Origin: Gp1-AA122 sp035631655
GTDB lineage: Bacteria; Acidobacteriota; Terriglobia; Terriglobales; Acidobacteriaceae
Direction of reading: 5' to 3'
DNA length: 64,000 nucleotides
NCBI GenBank assembly: GCA_035631655.1
Contig: DASQIH010000170.1
Span: forward strand, 1-64,000
The stretch's first letter is position 1, and each line of letters starts with the position of its first letter. This document shows, piece after piece, positions 49,846 to 58,427 of this stretch. The position numbers were made by a program, and so were the translations under genes. Below the pieces are notes generated by a model. That model was not told where the DNA came from and searched no databases. It worked only from the letters and a program-made list of their open reading frames with translations.

Positions 49846-51570
49846 TCACTCGGCAATGTCGGGATGGTGGGTGGCAATACGGTAGCGGCCGGAATGAAAC
49901 ACCAAAGGCTCGCCGCTGTTGTACTCGTACTGCTCTACTTCGCCGAGGAGGATCACGTGATCCCCACCGTCGTACTGCCTGACTTTACGGCAAATAAAAT
50001 GTGCCAGCACTCCGCCCAGAATTGGCAGCCCGGACTGGCCTTCCACAAAGTCGACGCTTGCAAACTTGTCGGGAACAGGGGTCGAAAATTGGCGGGAAAG
50101 ATGGTGCTGTTTGGCTTCGAGAACATTCACCGCGAAGTGAGTGGCATTGATGAAGTCATTAAAACTTACCGCCTGCCGGGCTACGCTCCACAGGATCAGC
50201 GGGGGATCCAGAGATATCGAGGTAAACGAATTGACGGTCATGCCGACTTTTCGTCCATCGGAAGCTCGTGCAGTCACAACCGTCACCCCCGTGGCGAACT
50301 GCCCCAAAGCCCGGCGATAGTCGCGGCGATCAAAGCGTTCGGCGACGGCTTTCGCTTCCTGCTGGATGAAGTTGGACGCTTCCTCCGGGTCCATGAACCA
50401 GGGAAAGAGCGTGCGCGGGTCATCGAAGCCATTTACCAGGGCGCTGGCGACGGCTGAGATTTTTCCCGCGCAATCGAGCAACTTCAGTACGTGCGCAGGC
50501 GGATTGAGCAGCAGGTTAGTCCATTCCGTAACCCACTTGGCATAACCAATCCAATAGCGGTCGAAGGTTTGCTGCATCCATTCGGCGTCAGCGGCTCCGT
50601 CGGCGCGTCCCACGATGCTATCCAGATAAATTTCAGCGCAGCGCGCCGCGTTATTGGAACCCTGGCCGGTGATGGGATCGTTCAACACAACCGCATCCGC
50701 CATGCCGAGGACAGTCCGCCCAGACGGTAATATGCCGATGGGCTTGCGAACCGTGGGCACGACCGAGCCGACCAGAACTCCGTTGTCGTCGGTCAATTCG
50801 ATGTCGCGGCAGCGCTCGGCCTCCCACGGCATGAAGGTCTCAAGGATTCGCTTGCTGGTGGCGAGGTGCTCGCGGGGCGGTTTTATCTCCGACCATAGAT
50901 CCATCGGCCCGCCCGGGACGGCCTCGAAGACCATGATCTCGCACTCTCCGGTTGTGGTCAGCGCGGGGAACACAAAATACTCGCCCGCATTTGGAACAAG
51001 GTTGAAGCAGACTGCAGGATAAGGCTCGCGGGGACGCATGCCTCGCACGTAGGTGAGAGCCAATACGCGCTGAGGCTCGGAAAATGGGGAGCGAGTTGCA
51101 TCGCGCTCGAAAATCTGACCCAAAGGGCCTTTACCGCTGGCTACGATTACCAGGTCATGGCTGCGAGTGCACCGCTCGAGGTCATCGAGGCCAGCCGCCT
51201 GGATGCGCAACTCGCCGCCACGCTTGTGAAACTCAGCCAACCAGCGGGGTATCTTCACTCGCTGATCGACGGATTGAGCATAGTGGTCCAGACGCGCCGC
51301 CCAATCGATGACCTTGCCACCAAGCCCGTCCGGCACAGCCAGGCTGATGCCTTCGACCTTCGGAGACTCCTCTTCGCAGTAGTTCAGATTCTGGTCGCGC
51401 TCGGTTTCCAGCGCCGAGTCGAACATGCACTGGCTGGACATCACGCGGCCGGAGTAAATCTGCTCTGCAGAGCGTTCGGAGTAGAGCGTGACTTCGAATC
51501 CGGCATCGAGCAGACCAAGGGCAAGCTGCAGACCCGACTGACCGGCTCCGATAATCACGATGCGCTTCAT
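49846..51570 (-). CDS. Fused StyA-like flavin monooxygenase and StyB-like flavin reductase (StyA2B type)
   Basis: A 574-residue protein. Residues 1-~410 are a StyA-type (styrene/indole) FAD monooxygenase: IVIIGAGQSGLQLALG dinucleotide fold, VKIPRWLAEFHKRGG, VIVASGKGPLGQIFERDATR and the FAD segment MADAVVLNDPITGQGSN. Residues ~415-574 are a flavin reductase of the StyB/HpaC type: FDRRDYRRALGQFATGVTVV, GMTVNSFTSISLDPPLIL. The fusion matches the one-component StyA2B described from Rhodococcus opacus 1CP, which oxygenates styrene or indole using NADH. The substrate here is unknown. It starts 7 bp after the SDR stop. Confidence 0.88.
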   Translation of the reverse strand: MKRIVIIGAGQSGLQLALGLLDAGFEVTLYSERSAEQIYSGRVMSSQCMFDSALETERDQNLNYCEEESPKVEGISLAVPDGLGGKVIDWAARLDHYAQSVDQRVKIPRWLAEFHKRGGELRIQAAGLDDLERCTRSHDLVIVASGKGPLGQIFERDATRSPFSEPQRVLALTYVRGMRPREPYPAVCFNLVPNAGEYFVFPALTTTGECEIMVFEAVPGGPMDLWSEIKPPREHLATSKRILETFMPWEAERCRDIELTDDNGVLVGSVVPTVRKPIGILPSGRTVLGMADAVVLNDPITGQGSNNAARCAEIYLDSIVGRADGAADAEWMQQTFDRYWIGYAKWVTEWTNLLLNPPAHVLKLLDCAGKISAVASALVNGFDDPRTLFPWFMDPEEASNFIQQEAKAVAERFDRRDYRRALGQFATGVTVVTARASDGRKVGMTVNSFTSISLDPPLILWSVARQAVSFNDFINATHFAVNVLEAKQHHLSRQFSTPVPDKFASVDFVEGQSGLPILGGVLAHFICRKVRQYDGGDHVILLGEVEQYEYNSGEPLVFHSGRYRIATHHPDIAE

Positions 51571-51577
51571 CGAGCTA

Positions 51578-52366
51578 CTATTCCATCAGCTTGGGAATGG
51601 CCGGCGCCGCCATTTCCGGACCCATCGCGGAATAACCGCCGTCAACCGCCAAGTCGGTGCCGGTGATAAACGAGGCATGGCTGGAGCATAAGAACAACAC
51701 AGCTTCCGCAACCTCCTCAGGCTCTCCGACGCGGCCGAGCAGGTGGAAGGGGCCGCCCACGCGATTGGTTTTCGCTTTATCGCCATGCGTCAGTTCATCC
51801 ATGACGCGCGACCACGTCCACCCCGGAGAAACCGAATTTACGCGAATCTTGTCGGCAGCGAGGTCCATGGCTTCGTTGCGGGTGAGTTGCAGTATGGCCG
51901 CCTTGGTTACGGGATAAAGCCAGCGGCCGGTTTGGGCTATCTTGGCGCTGATGCTGCCAAAATTCACCACGGCCCCACCACCGCGTTTGATCATGTGCGG
52001 GCGGCAGGCCTTGAGCATCATCACGCCGCCTACAACATTGATGTTGTAGCTGTCGAGCCAGTCTTTGCGGCTGGCATTGAGAGCGTCGTCAACGTAAGTA
52101 CAGGCCAGGTTGATCAGGAAATCAATCCCGCCAAATGTCTTGACAGTGCGGTCCACACAGTTCGCGATTTGCGCATCATCAGCAAGGTCGGTTTTGACGA
52201 ACAGCACATCTTTTCCGGTTGCGGTTGCCACGGCCTGTCCATCTTTATCGTTGATATCGGCAATCACGACCTTGGTTCCTTCGCGCTGAAACGCGCGCAC
52301 GACGGCGGCTCCGATCTTGGTGGCGCCTCCGGTAACGATCGCCACCTTCCCTTTCAGACCTTCCAT
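51578..52366 (-). CDS. Short-chain dehydrogenase/reductase
   Basis: A 262-residue SDR from ATG 52366 (GGGGAG 7 nt upstream); the longer frame to 52489 has no ribosome-binding site. Cofactor motif VAIVTGGATKIGAAVV, acidic end of strand 2 VVIADINDKDG (NAD preference likely), catalytic Ser in NFGSISAKIAQ and Y-x3-K in LYPVTKAAIL. In one operon with the fused monooxygenase, it may oxidise or reduce the monooxygenase product (inference). Confidence 0.92.
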   Translation of the reverse strand: MEGLKGKVAIVTGGATKIGAAVVRAFQREGTKVVIADINDKDGQAVATATGKDVLFVKTDLADDAQIANCVDRTVKTFGGIDFLINLACTYVDDALNASRKDWLDSYNINVVGGVMMLKACRPHMIKRGGGAVVNFGSISAKIAQTGRWLYPVTKAAILQLTRNEAMDLAADKIRVNSVSPGWTWSRVMDELTHGDKAKTNRVGGPFHLLGRVGEPEEVAEAVLFLCSSHASFITGTDLAVDGGYSAMGPEMAAPAIPKLME

Positions 52367-52549
52367 GATGAGCTCCCCAGTGACTGGCTGCTTCGCGCGC
52401 CGAAGGCTAACACGAGCCCAGAGCAGCGAACAAGGGGCACCGCAAGCGGCAGAAATTCTTGCTCTGACGCTCTGAGGCTTTTTGAGCAATGCTTGACAGG
52501 TCGGTTATATTTGGGCACCCAGTGGGGCCGACCCTCAGGAGGAAATTCC
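52367..52549. promoter_or_regulatory. Divergent promoter region of the two StyA-like units
   Basis: 183 bp between the SDR/StyA2B operon and the stand-alone StyA gene. TTGAGC (52482-52487) and TATATT (52506-52511) are a possible plus-strand promoter with an 18-bp spacer. AGGAGG before ATG 52550 is a strong ribosome-binding site. No operator was recognised. Confidence 0.4.
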
Positions 52550-53782
52550 ATGCGGAAAATCGCGATCATTGGCGCCGGCCAGTCGGGATTACAGTTGGCG
52601 CTCGGGCTGCAGCAGAACAAATATGAAGTGACGGTCGTTTCCAACCGGACACCGGAACAGATATTCAATGGCCGCGTGAGCTCCAGCCAGTTCATGTTTC
52701 ACGATTCTCTGCAAAGTGAGCAGGAATTGGGGATCAATTTCTGGGAGAAAGAATGTCCCGTCACCGAAGGCATAGCGTTCACGATTCCCGGTCCCAATAA
52801 AACCAAAGCGTTGTTCTGGGAGGCAAAGCTGGACGATTACGGCCAGTCGGTCGATCAGCGCGTAAAGTTTTCCGGGTGGTTGAAGGAATTCACAAAACGC
52901 GGCGGTAATGTGGTGATCAAAGATGCCGGGCCACAGGACGTAGACGAATTCAGCAAGAGTCATGAACTTGTTATCGTGGCCGCCGGTAAAGGCGAGATCA
53001 ACCGCATGTTCGAGAGGGACGCGTCCAGATCTCCGTTCGACCAGCCGATGCGTGCCTTGGCGCTTACCTACGTGAAGAACATGGTTCCCCGCAAGCCGTT
53101 TACCGCGGTTTCCTTCAACCTGGTTCCGGGCGTTGGTGAATATTTTGTTTTCCCGGCGCTGACCACAACCGGAGAGTGCGAAATCATGGTGTTTGAGGGT
53201 GTACCCGGTGGGCCGATGGACTGCTGGAATGACGTGAAAACTCCCGAGCAGCATCTGGCGAAAAGCAAATGGATACTGGAAACCTTCATGCCGCACGAGG
53301 CGGATCGTTGTCACAACGTGGAACTGACCGACGACAATGGCATCCTGGTCGGAAGATTTCCTCCCACGGTCCGCAAACCGGTCTGCAAGCTGCCTTCCGG
53401 CCACTTTGCCTTGGGAATGGCCGATGTGGTCACGACTAACGATCCCATCACCGGCCAGGGCTCGAACACGGCAGCCAAAGCCGCGAGTATTTACTTGAAA
53501 CGCATTCTGGAGCGAGGCAAGAAGCCCTTTGACGCTGCCTGGATGCAGGAGACGTTTGATATTTTCTGGGACTACGCCCAGTGGGTGGTGAAGTGGACCA
53601 ACTCACTTCTGGTTCCGCCCGAACCGCAAATCCTGCAACTGATGGGCGCCGCCAGCCAGATTCCGCCTCTGGCCAGCAGGATCACCAACGGATTTAATAA
53701 TCCTCCGGACTATGCTCCCTGGTGGTTCGATCCCGCGGAAGCGGACAAGCTAATTAAGTCGTACACGGTGGCTACCGCGTAG
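52550..53782 (+). CDS. Stand-alone StyA-like flavin monooxygenase (StyA1 type)
   Basis: A 410-residue paralogue of the oxygenase half of the fused protein: IAIIGAGQSGLQLALGLQQN, QRVKFSGWLKEFTKRGGNVV, VAAGKGEINRMFERDASRSP, GMADVVTTNDPITGQGSNTA. The length matches StyA. It lacks a reductase domain, so it would draw FADH2 from the fused partner, as proposed for the StyA1/StyA2B pair of R. opacus 1CP. Whether it acts on styrene, indole or another substrate is unknown. The open frame continues upstream to 51743 but ATG 52550 has the ribosome-binding site. Confidence 0.88.
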   Translation: MRKIAIIGAGQSGLQLALGLQQNKYEVTVVSNRTPEQIFNGRVSSSQFMFHDSLQSEQELGINFWEKECPVTEGIAFTIPGPNKTKALFWEAKLDDYGQSVDQRVKFSGWLKEFTKRGGNVVIKDAGPQDVDEFSKSHELVIVAAGKGEINRMFERDASRSPFDQPMRALALTYVKNMVPRKPFTAVSFNLVPGVGEYFVFPALTTTGECEIMVFEGVPGGPMDCWNDVKTPEQHLAKSKWILETFMPHEADRCHNVELTDDNGILVGRFPPTVRKPVCKLPSGHFALGMADVVTTNDPITGQGSNTAAKAASIYLKRILERGKKPFDAAWMQETFDIFWDYAQWVVKWTNSLLVPPEPQILQLMGAASQIPPLASRITNGFNNPPDYAPWWFDPAEADKLIKSYTVATA

Positions 53783-53832
53783 GCCCTGTCGCAGACGCTG
53801 CAGAAACAACCGTGTGCTGTGAAGGGCTCGGC

Positions 53833-53859
53833 TTCGAAATAATCGGATTCGAAATAATC
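53833..53859. repeat. 12-bp direct repeat abutting a -35 box
   Basis: TTCGAAATAATC occurs at 53833-53844 and 53848-53859 (15-bp period) and directly abuts TTGACA (53860-53865), the likely -35 of the second TonB-dependent receptor gene. An activator-type position. Confidence 0.65.
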
Positions 53860-53870
53860 TTGACAATCAT

Positions 53871-54024
53871 TTCAACCCGTTGTTGAATTGGCAAACTTTT
53901 TCTCGCCTGATAGCTGTGGGGTTTTCTACTGGCATACGAAAAGGCTTAAGCGGAGCAGTTCCGCGCAATCATCTGTTGCGAACCGATCGGTTGTTGAGCA
54001 GTACCTTTGTTGAACAATTCAACA
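53871..54024. promoter_or_regulatory. GTTGAA/TTCAAC inverted repeats before the second TonB-dependent receptor gene
   Basis: TTCAAC-CCGTT-GTTGAA (53871-53887) overlaps the predicted -10 (TTGAAT 53883-53888). TGTTGAA-CAA-TTCAACA (54008-54024) lies in the leader 30 bp before ATG 54054. The same half-sites appear in opposite order. Probably two operators for one regulator not present in the window. Confidence 0.6.
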
Positions 54025-54053
54025 CAGGCGTCCCAAACGACACGGAGGAAACC

Positions 54054-57000
54054 ATGCGGCGGATTTTGCGTCCAGCGGTCGCGACACTTGTGGTGGTCTT
54101 CTGGCTTGCAGGCTGTGTCGTTGCTCAAGAGCTAGCCACGCTAAAAGTTATTGTAGTTGACCAAACCGGCGCGGTTGTTCCGGGTGCGATCGTGTCGCTG
54201 CGCAACACTGCAACCGGCGCGAAGCGAACCGACATCACCGAATCCCACGGCTTGTCCGTCATCCCCGGTATCCCGCCCGGCAATTACCAGTTGACAGCAG
54301 AGGTGAAAGGCTTTGCCCCTCAGAAGTTGCCGGTTGTTCTCTCCGTCGGACAGATCTCCTCGTTGACCGTGACCATGGGCATTGCCGTGAAAGAGCAGAT
54401 TCTCGTGCAGGAGACAGTCCAGGGCATCGACACGGAGAAATCCGAGGTCAGCCAGGTTATCGATACCCCGAAGATCGCCGATCTGCCCATCAGTGGACGC
54501 GATTTCATCGATTTCGTCCTCCTCACGCCTTCGGTGAGCGTCGGCAGAAGCACCGCCGTTGGGGCGCAGTCGCCGTTTACGGAGACCGTCCTGAAACTTA
54601 GTTTTGGCGGCGTGCGCGAGAGCCACACTTCCTTCTTCGCCCTCGACGGCATTGACTACACCACTAGCATTTCGGGAGTGCAGCGCATCAGTCCATCGCA
54701 GGACTGGGTGCAGGAATTCCGCGTGGTTGACAGCCCCTACGCGGCGGACACCGGACGCAATCTTGGGTCGGTGGTCAACACGATCACCAAATCGGGCAGC
54801 AATGCAGTCCACGGTTCGGTCTACGAGTTTTTCCGGAATGACAAAATGGACGCGAAGAACCTGCTCTCCGCGCCCGGTTTCAACACCTTACGCTTTAATC
54901 AGTTTGGGGGCACTGTTGGTGGTCCGATTCGCAAAGAGAAGAACTTCTATTTTCTCGGCTATGAGGGACAGAGGCGTGCGGAATCACCGCTGTATTCCAA
55001 GTTCATCCTGGGCGCTATTCCGGGCATCAACGCAGTAAAGCAACTGCTGGGGCTACAACCGGAAAGCCTGAACTCGATTCTCACCGTAGACGATTACGAC
55101 AAGTTCGTGGGAAAAAGCAACAACGTATTGAGCGAGAAAACCTTTCTTAACATCACCTACCTGTTCAATGATTCCCGCAAGCAAAACGCGCGGGGAGCAT
55201 CTCCGGGCGATGGCTTACCCTCGTCTTACCGCGATAATCCGGTCCGCGACCAAACCTTGTACGCCAATCTGATTCACGTGTTCAACCACGACCTCACCTC
55301 TGAAGCCCTGCTCCAGTACGGCCGGCGCATTTTCAACCTGGTGCCCAAGGGACTCGGATTCGAGCCTGCGTTGCAAATTCCCGACCTGCTGCAGTCAGGA
55401 GGGTTTGTAGGCAGTGTGCGCTTCTATCGCGAGCAGCACTTCCAGGTTGCGGACAACGTTACGTACACGCGGGGCAATCACACCGTGAAGTTTGGTGGCG
55501 AACTCCAGCCGGTCTGGACAGGCACACAGGTTCCGCTCTTCAGCCCGGGATTTGCAGTTTTCTCTCCGCAAAGCTTTTTCGGGGCTCCTCCCTTTAATGT
55601 TTTCGGACCCGGAACTCCTGTCGCCTTTCTCTTCCTGGAGCCGCGGTCACTCTTCGGCCAGCAGGTTCCTCCTCGCGATCCCAATTTCCAAGCCGGTCTT
55701 TACGCCGGTCCCAGCGAACAAGTGTTCAATGAGGCCACGACGGTTTCTTACCGGCACATCCTGTGGTCGGGCTACATTCAAGACCAATGGAAAGCCAAGT
55801 CCAACCTCAGCCTTACCGGCGGTCTGCGTTATGATGTCGACAATCTTCCCTCCGGTTCGGAATTGAAGCAGCAAGGCGGGTTTCACCCCACCAACTACAA
55901 CAACATCCAACCGCGGGCATCCTTCGCCTATGCTTTCAACGGTGGCAAAGGCGTGGTACGGGGCGGAGCCGGTATTTTTGTTGGTCCCTTCGTGTACAGC
56001 GACATATTGGTGAGCTGGGTAGGAGCCTCAGAGTTCAGTTACATGAATCAGCCATTTCTCTCAGAGTTCTCCAATCCCAGCAACCATCTGATCGGCTTTG
56101 GACCTTCCGGCGCAGTGGGGGAAGCCCCGATTCCGCCGCTGCTCCGGACAGATTTCATGAACTTTGCTCGGAACGGGATTTATCCCAACCCGAGCCTGCT
56201 GGCGCAGGTACCGCTGGGATACGCCAAGAAGAAATTTGACCAGCCCTTCTCTGAGCAAGCCAGCTTGGAAGTGGAGCACCAAGTCGGAAGGGATCTTTAC
56301 CTGACACTAGGCTATCAGTGGATGCATGCCAGCCGGCTGCCCGTGTATTCCAGCATCAACGGGGATTGCCCGGGACACCTTGAGGCAAACTGCCCGAGAC
56401 TACCCAGCGGCAAGGAGTATTTCTGTGATGCACCGACAACAGCCGCGTGCCCACCGCCGCCGCCCAACGTCGGGGCACCTACTCCTGGCGGCCCCGCTGA
56501 TCCCAGGTTTGGCTTCGTGCTCTACGTGAAGCCCATCGGATTTTCCCTGTACAACGCCGGGACTCTTAGCTTGCGCAAGGCCTTCTCGCACCACTTCAAC
56601 TTCCTGGCGAACTACACGTATTCCAAGTCCATCGACATTTCCACCACTGTCAACCTGCCGAACACGCCGGAGAACTACCTGCATCCGGAATATGACCGCG
56701 CCGTGGGTGACAACGACGTCCGCCACCGCTTTACCTTGGCGTTTTTGACAGAGTCGCCCAAAGAATGGCCAATTGTCGTGCGCGACTTCAAGTTCTCACT
56801 GCTCACCAGCCTGCAGAGTGCCCGTTACTTCAGCATGAATGCCGGATTTGATACCAACGGTGATCTGTTCCCTTTTCCTGACCGCGTAGGCACGAGCGCT
56901 CGCAACACATATAAGGGCGACCCTTTCTACAACCTTGATGTTCGCCTGCAACGAGCGATTCCCTTCAGTGAGCGCGTCCGGGGAGAAGCTAGTGTTGAGT

Positions 57001-57188
57001 TGTTCAATCTGTTCAACCGGCCTAACGTGCTAGATGTGGATCACGTCTATGGTCTCGCCGATTTTGCCGGGGCTGTGCCCAAGGCGTTTGGCGATCATGT
57101 TTCGAGCCCTGCCAATCCCAGTTTCGGCTCGGCGAAATTCGCCGCGGAGGCTCGACAGGTTCAGTTGTCATTCCGAGTTACGTTCTAG
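54054..57188 (+). CDS. TonB-dependent receptor with N-terminal CarbopepD-regulatory domain (Oar-like)
   Basis: About 1,044 residues from ATG 54054 (GGAGG 5 nt upstream), with signal VATLVVVFWLAGCVVAQ. The regulatory domain has TLKVIVVDQTGAVVPGAIVS and VIPGIPPGNYQLTAEVKGF. The plug has IADLPISGRDFIDFVLLTPS and RESHTSFFALDGIDYTTS. The barrel ends in VQLSFRVTF. Behind the StyA-like gene and ahead of the hydrolase/importer block, it is a plausible entry gate for the compound handled by this cluster (inference). Confidence 0.92.
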   Translation: MRRILRPAVATLVVVFWLAGCVVAQELATLKVIVVDQTGAVVPGAIVSLRNTATGAKRTDITESHGLSVIPGIPPGNYQLTAEVKGFAPQKLPVVLSVGQISSLTVTMGIAVKEQILVQETVQGIDTEKSEVSQVIDTPKIADLPISGRDFIDFVLLTPSVSVGRSTAVGAQSPFTETVLKLSFGGVRESHTSFFALDGIDYTTSISGVQRISPSQDWVQEFRVVDSPYAADTGRNLGSVVNTITKSGSNAVHGSVYEFFRNDKMDAKNLLSAPGFNTLRFNQFGGTVGGPIRKEKNFYFLGYEGQRRAESPLYSKFILGAIPGINAVKQLLGLQPESLNSILTVDDYDKFVGKSNNVLSEKTFLNITYLFNDSRKQNARGASPGDGLPSSYRDNPVRDQTLYANLIHVFNHDLTSEALLQYGRRIFNLVPKGLGFEPALQIPDLLQSGGFVGSVRFYREQHFQVADNVTYTRGNHTVKFGGELQPVWTGTQVPLFSPGFAVFSPQSFFGAPPFNVFGPGTPVAFLFLEPRSLFGQQVPPRDPNFQAGLYAGPSEQVFNEATTVSYRHILWSGYIQDQWKAKSNLSLTGGLRYDVDNLPSGSELKQQGGFHPTNYNNIQPRASFAYAFNGGKGVVRGGAGIFVGPFVYSDILVSWVGASEFSYMNQPFLSEFSNPSNHLIGFGPSGAVGEAPIPPLLRTDFMNFARNGIYPNPSLLAQVPLGYAKKKFDQPFSEQASLEVEHQVGRDLYLTLGYQWMHASRLPVYSSINGDCPGHLEANCPRLPSGKEYFCDAPTTAACPPPPPNVGAPTPGGPADPRFGFVLYVKPIGFSLYNAGTLSLRKAFSHHFNFLANYTYSKSIDISTTVNLPNTPENYLHPEYDRAVGDNDVRHRFTLAFLTESPKEWPIVVRDFKFSLLTSLQSARYFSMNAGFDTNGDLFPFPDRVGTSARNTYKGDPFYNLDVRLQRAIPFSERVRGEASVELFNLFNRPNVLDVDHVYGLADFAGAVPKAFGDHVSSPANPSFGSAKFAAEARQVQLSFRVTF

Positions 57189-57284
57189 CAACAAGGCAAG
57201 GGGGCTTCTCATCTCCCTGCCAGCAAAGGCTTGGCAGTCGGCCAGTCATGATTTCATCTGGTACCCTGCTTTGGGGAACAAACC

Positions 57285-58352
57285 ATGGTTAGACCTTATA
57301 CGGCCGTCGGCCTTGTTCCTGCCGTGCGTGGCATTCGCCGCCGCAAAGACATCAAGATCAATCTCGAGCATCTGAGCCACCTGGTGAAAGCCGCCAGTTG
57401 GCTTTCAGCCCTGGACATCCCCGTCCGCCTCATTGCCTTTCCGGAAGGAGCGCTCCAGGCCTTCAACGATGAAGTCCTCGATCTCGACCACGTCAAGTTC
57501 GCCCGCGAGTGCGCCATCGACATTCCGGGGGAAGAGACCGAAGAACTCGGGAAGATCGCGCGTGAATATGACGCTTTCATCATGGCTCAAGCCAAGGCGC
57601 GTCATCCGGACATAAAAGATCGGTTCTTCAACGTGGGCTTCATCCTCAATCCCAAAGGCAAAGTAATCCTCAAACATTACAAAGTGTCTCCCCTGTTTCC
57701 GGTGGAGCACTCGGTCTGCCCCCACGATATCTATGACTGGTGGATCGAGAAGTACGGACGCAACCTGGATGCGTTCTGGCCAGTCGCCGACACCGAGATT
57801 GGGCGGTTAGGAATCATGATGGCCAACGAAGGTTCCTATCCGGAGAATGCCAGGGCCTTAGCCTTGAACGGAGCTGAGGTCGTTTATCGCGCTTCGTACC
57901 CACATCCTGCCACCGGCAATGAGATTTTCGAAATTCAGAGCCGGGCGCGTGCGCTGGACAACAATTTCTATGTTGTCGCTCCGAACCTGGGCACCTATTA
58001 CCTTTTGCCCGAGGAGATCACTCCAATCGACACTTTCGGCGGGCGGTCGTTCATCATCAATTACAAGGGTCAGATTGTGGGGCGGCAGGAGTACGGTGGC
58101 GGCTCGACCTACGTGGCGGGCGTGATTGACATTGAGGCCCTACGCGATCATCGGGCGCGGGCGCAGTGGGACAATTGGCTCAAGGATTTGCGCACCGAGC
58201 TTTATCAACTTCTCTACGAACAGCCTATTTATCCCAAGAACCTGTACCTGAAGCGCGCTCCCATGAAGCATGAGGAATACCGCCGGAAGGTTATTCAGCG
58301 TCAGATCCGCCTGATGCACGAACGCGGTATCTGGAAAAAGCCGAGCGCCTGA
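57285..58352 (+). CDS. Nitrilase-superfamily (carbon-nitrogen hydrolase) protein lacking the catalytic Cys
   Basis: A 355-residue protein; GGGGAA precedes ATG 57285. The C-N hydrolase fold is evident: E54 in IAFPEGALQAF and the Lys region ILKHYKVSPLF (K130/K133) match two of the three catalytic residues. The nucleophile segment reads LGIMMANEGSYPENARALAL, where active members have G-x-x-x-C-(Y/W)-(D/E)-x-x-(F/Y)-P-E. The Cys position is A180 (codon GCC). So it is either inactive, a binding or scaffold protein, or uses another residue. The C-terminal extension (NLYLKRAPMKHEEYRRKVIQ) is longer than usual. Confidence 0.8.
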   Translation: MVRPYTAVGLVPAVRGIRRRKDIKINLEHLSHLVKAASWLSALDIPVRLIAFPEGALQAFNDEVLDLDHVKFARECAIDIPGEETEELGKIAREYDAFIMAQAKARHPDIKDRFFNVGFILNPKGKVILKHYKVSPLFPVEHSVCPHDIYDWWIEKYGRNLDAFWPVADTEIGRLGIMMANEGSYPENARALALNGAEVVYRASYPHPATGNEIFEIQSRARALDNNFYVVAPNLGTYYLLPEEITPIDTFGGRSFIINYKGQIVGRQEYGGGSTYVAGVIDIEALRDHRARAQWDNWLKDLRTELYQLLYEQPIYPKNLYLKRAPMKHEEYRRKVIQRQIRLMHERGIWKKPSA

Positions 58353-58427
58353 ACCAAGTTGCCGCATTGCGTATCGCGCGCAAGTTGTGCAAGATAAGTT
58401 CTACATCTCAAGCTCTATTCGGGGTAC

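Noticed and set aside
51743..52549. In-frame upstream extension of the stand-alone StyA-like gene
   Set aside because: It would be antisense to the SDR. AGGAGG and a Rossmann start at ATG 52550 fix the true N-terminus.
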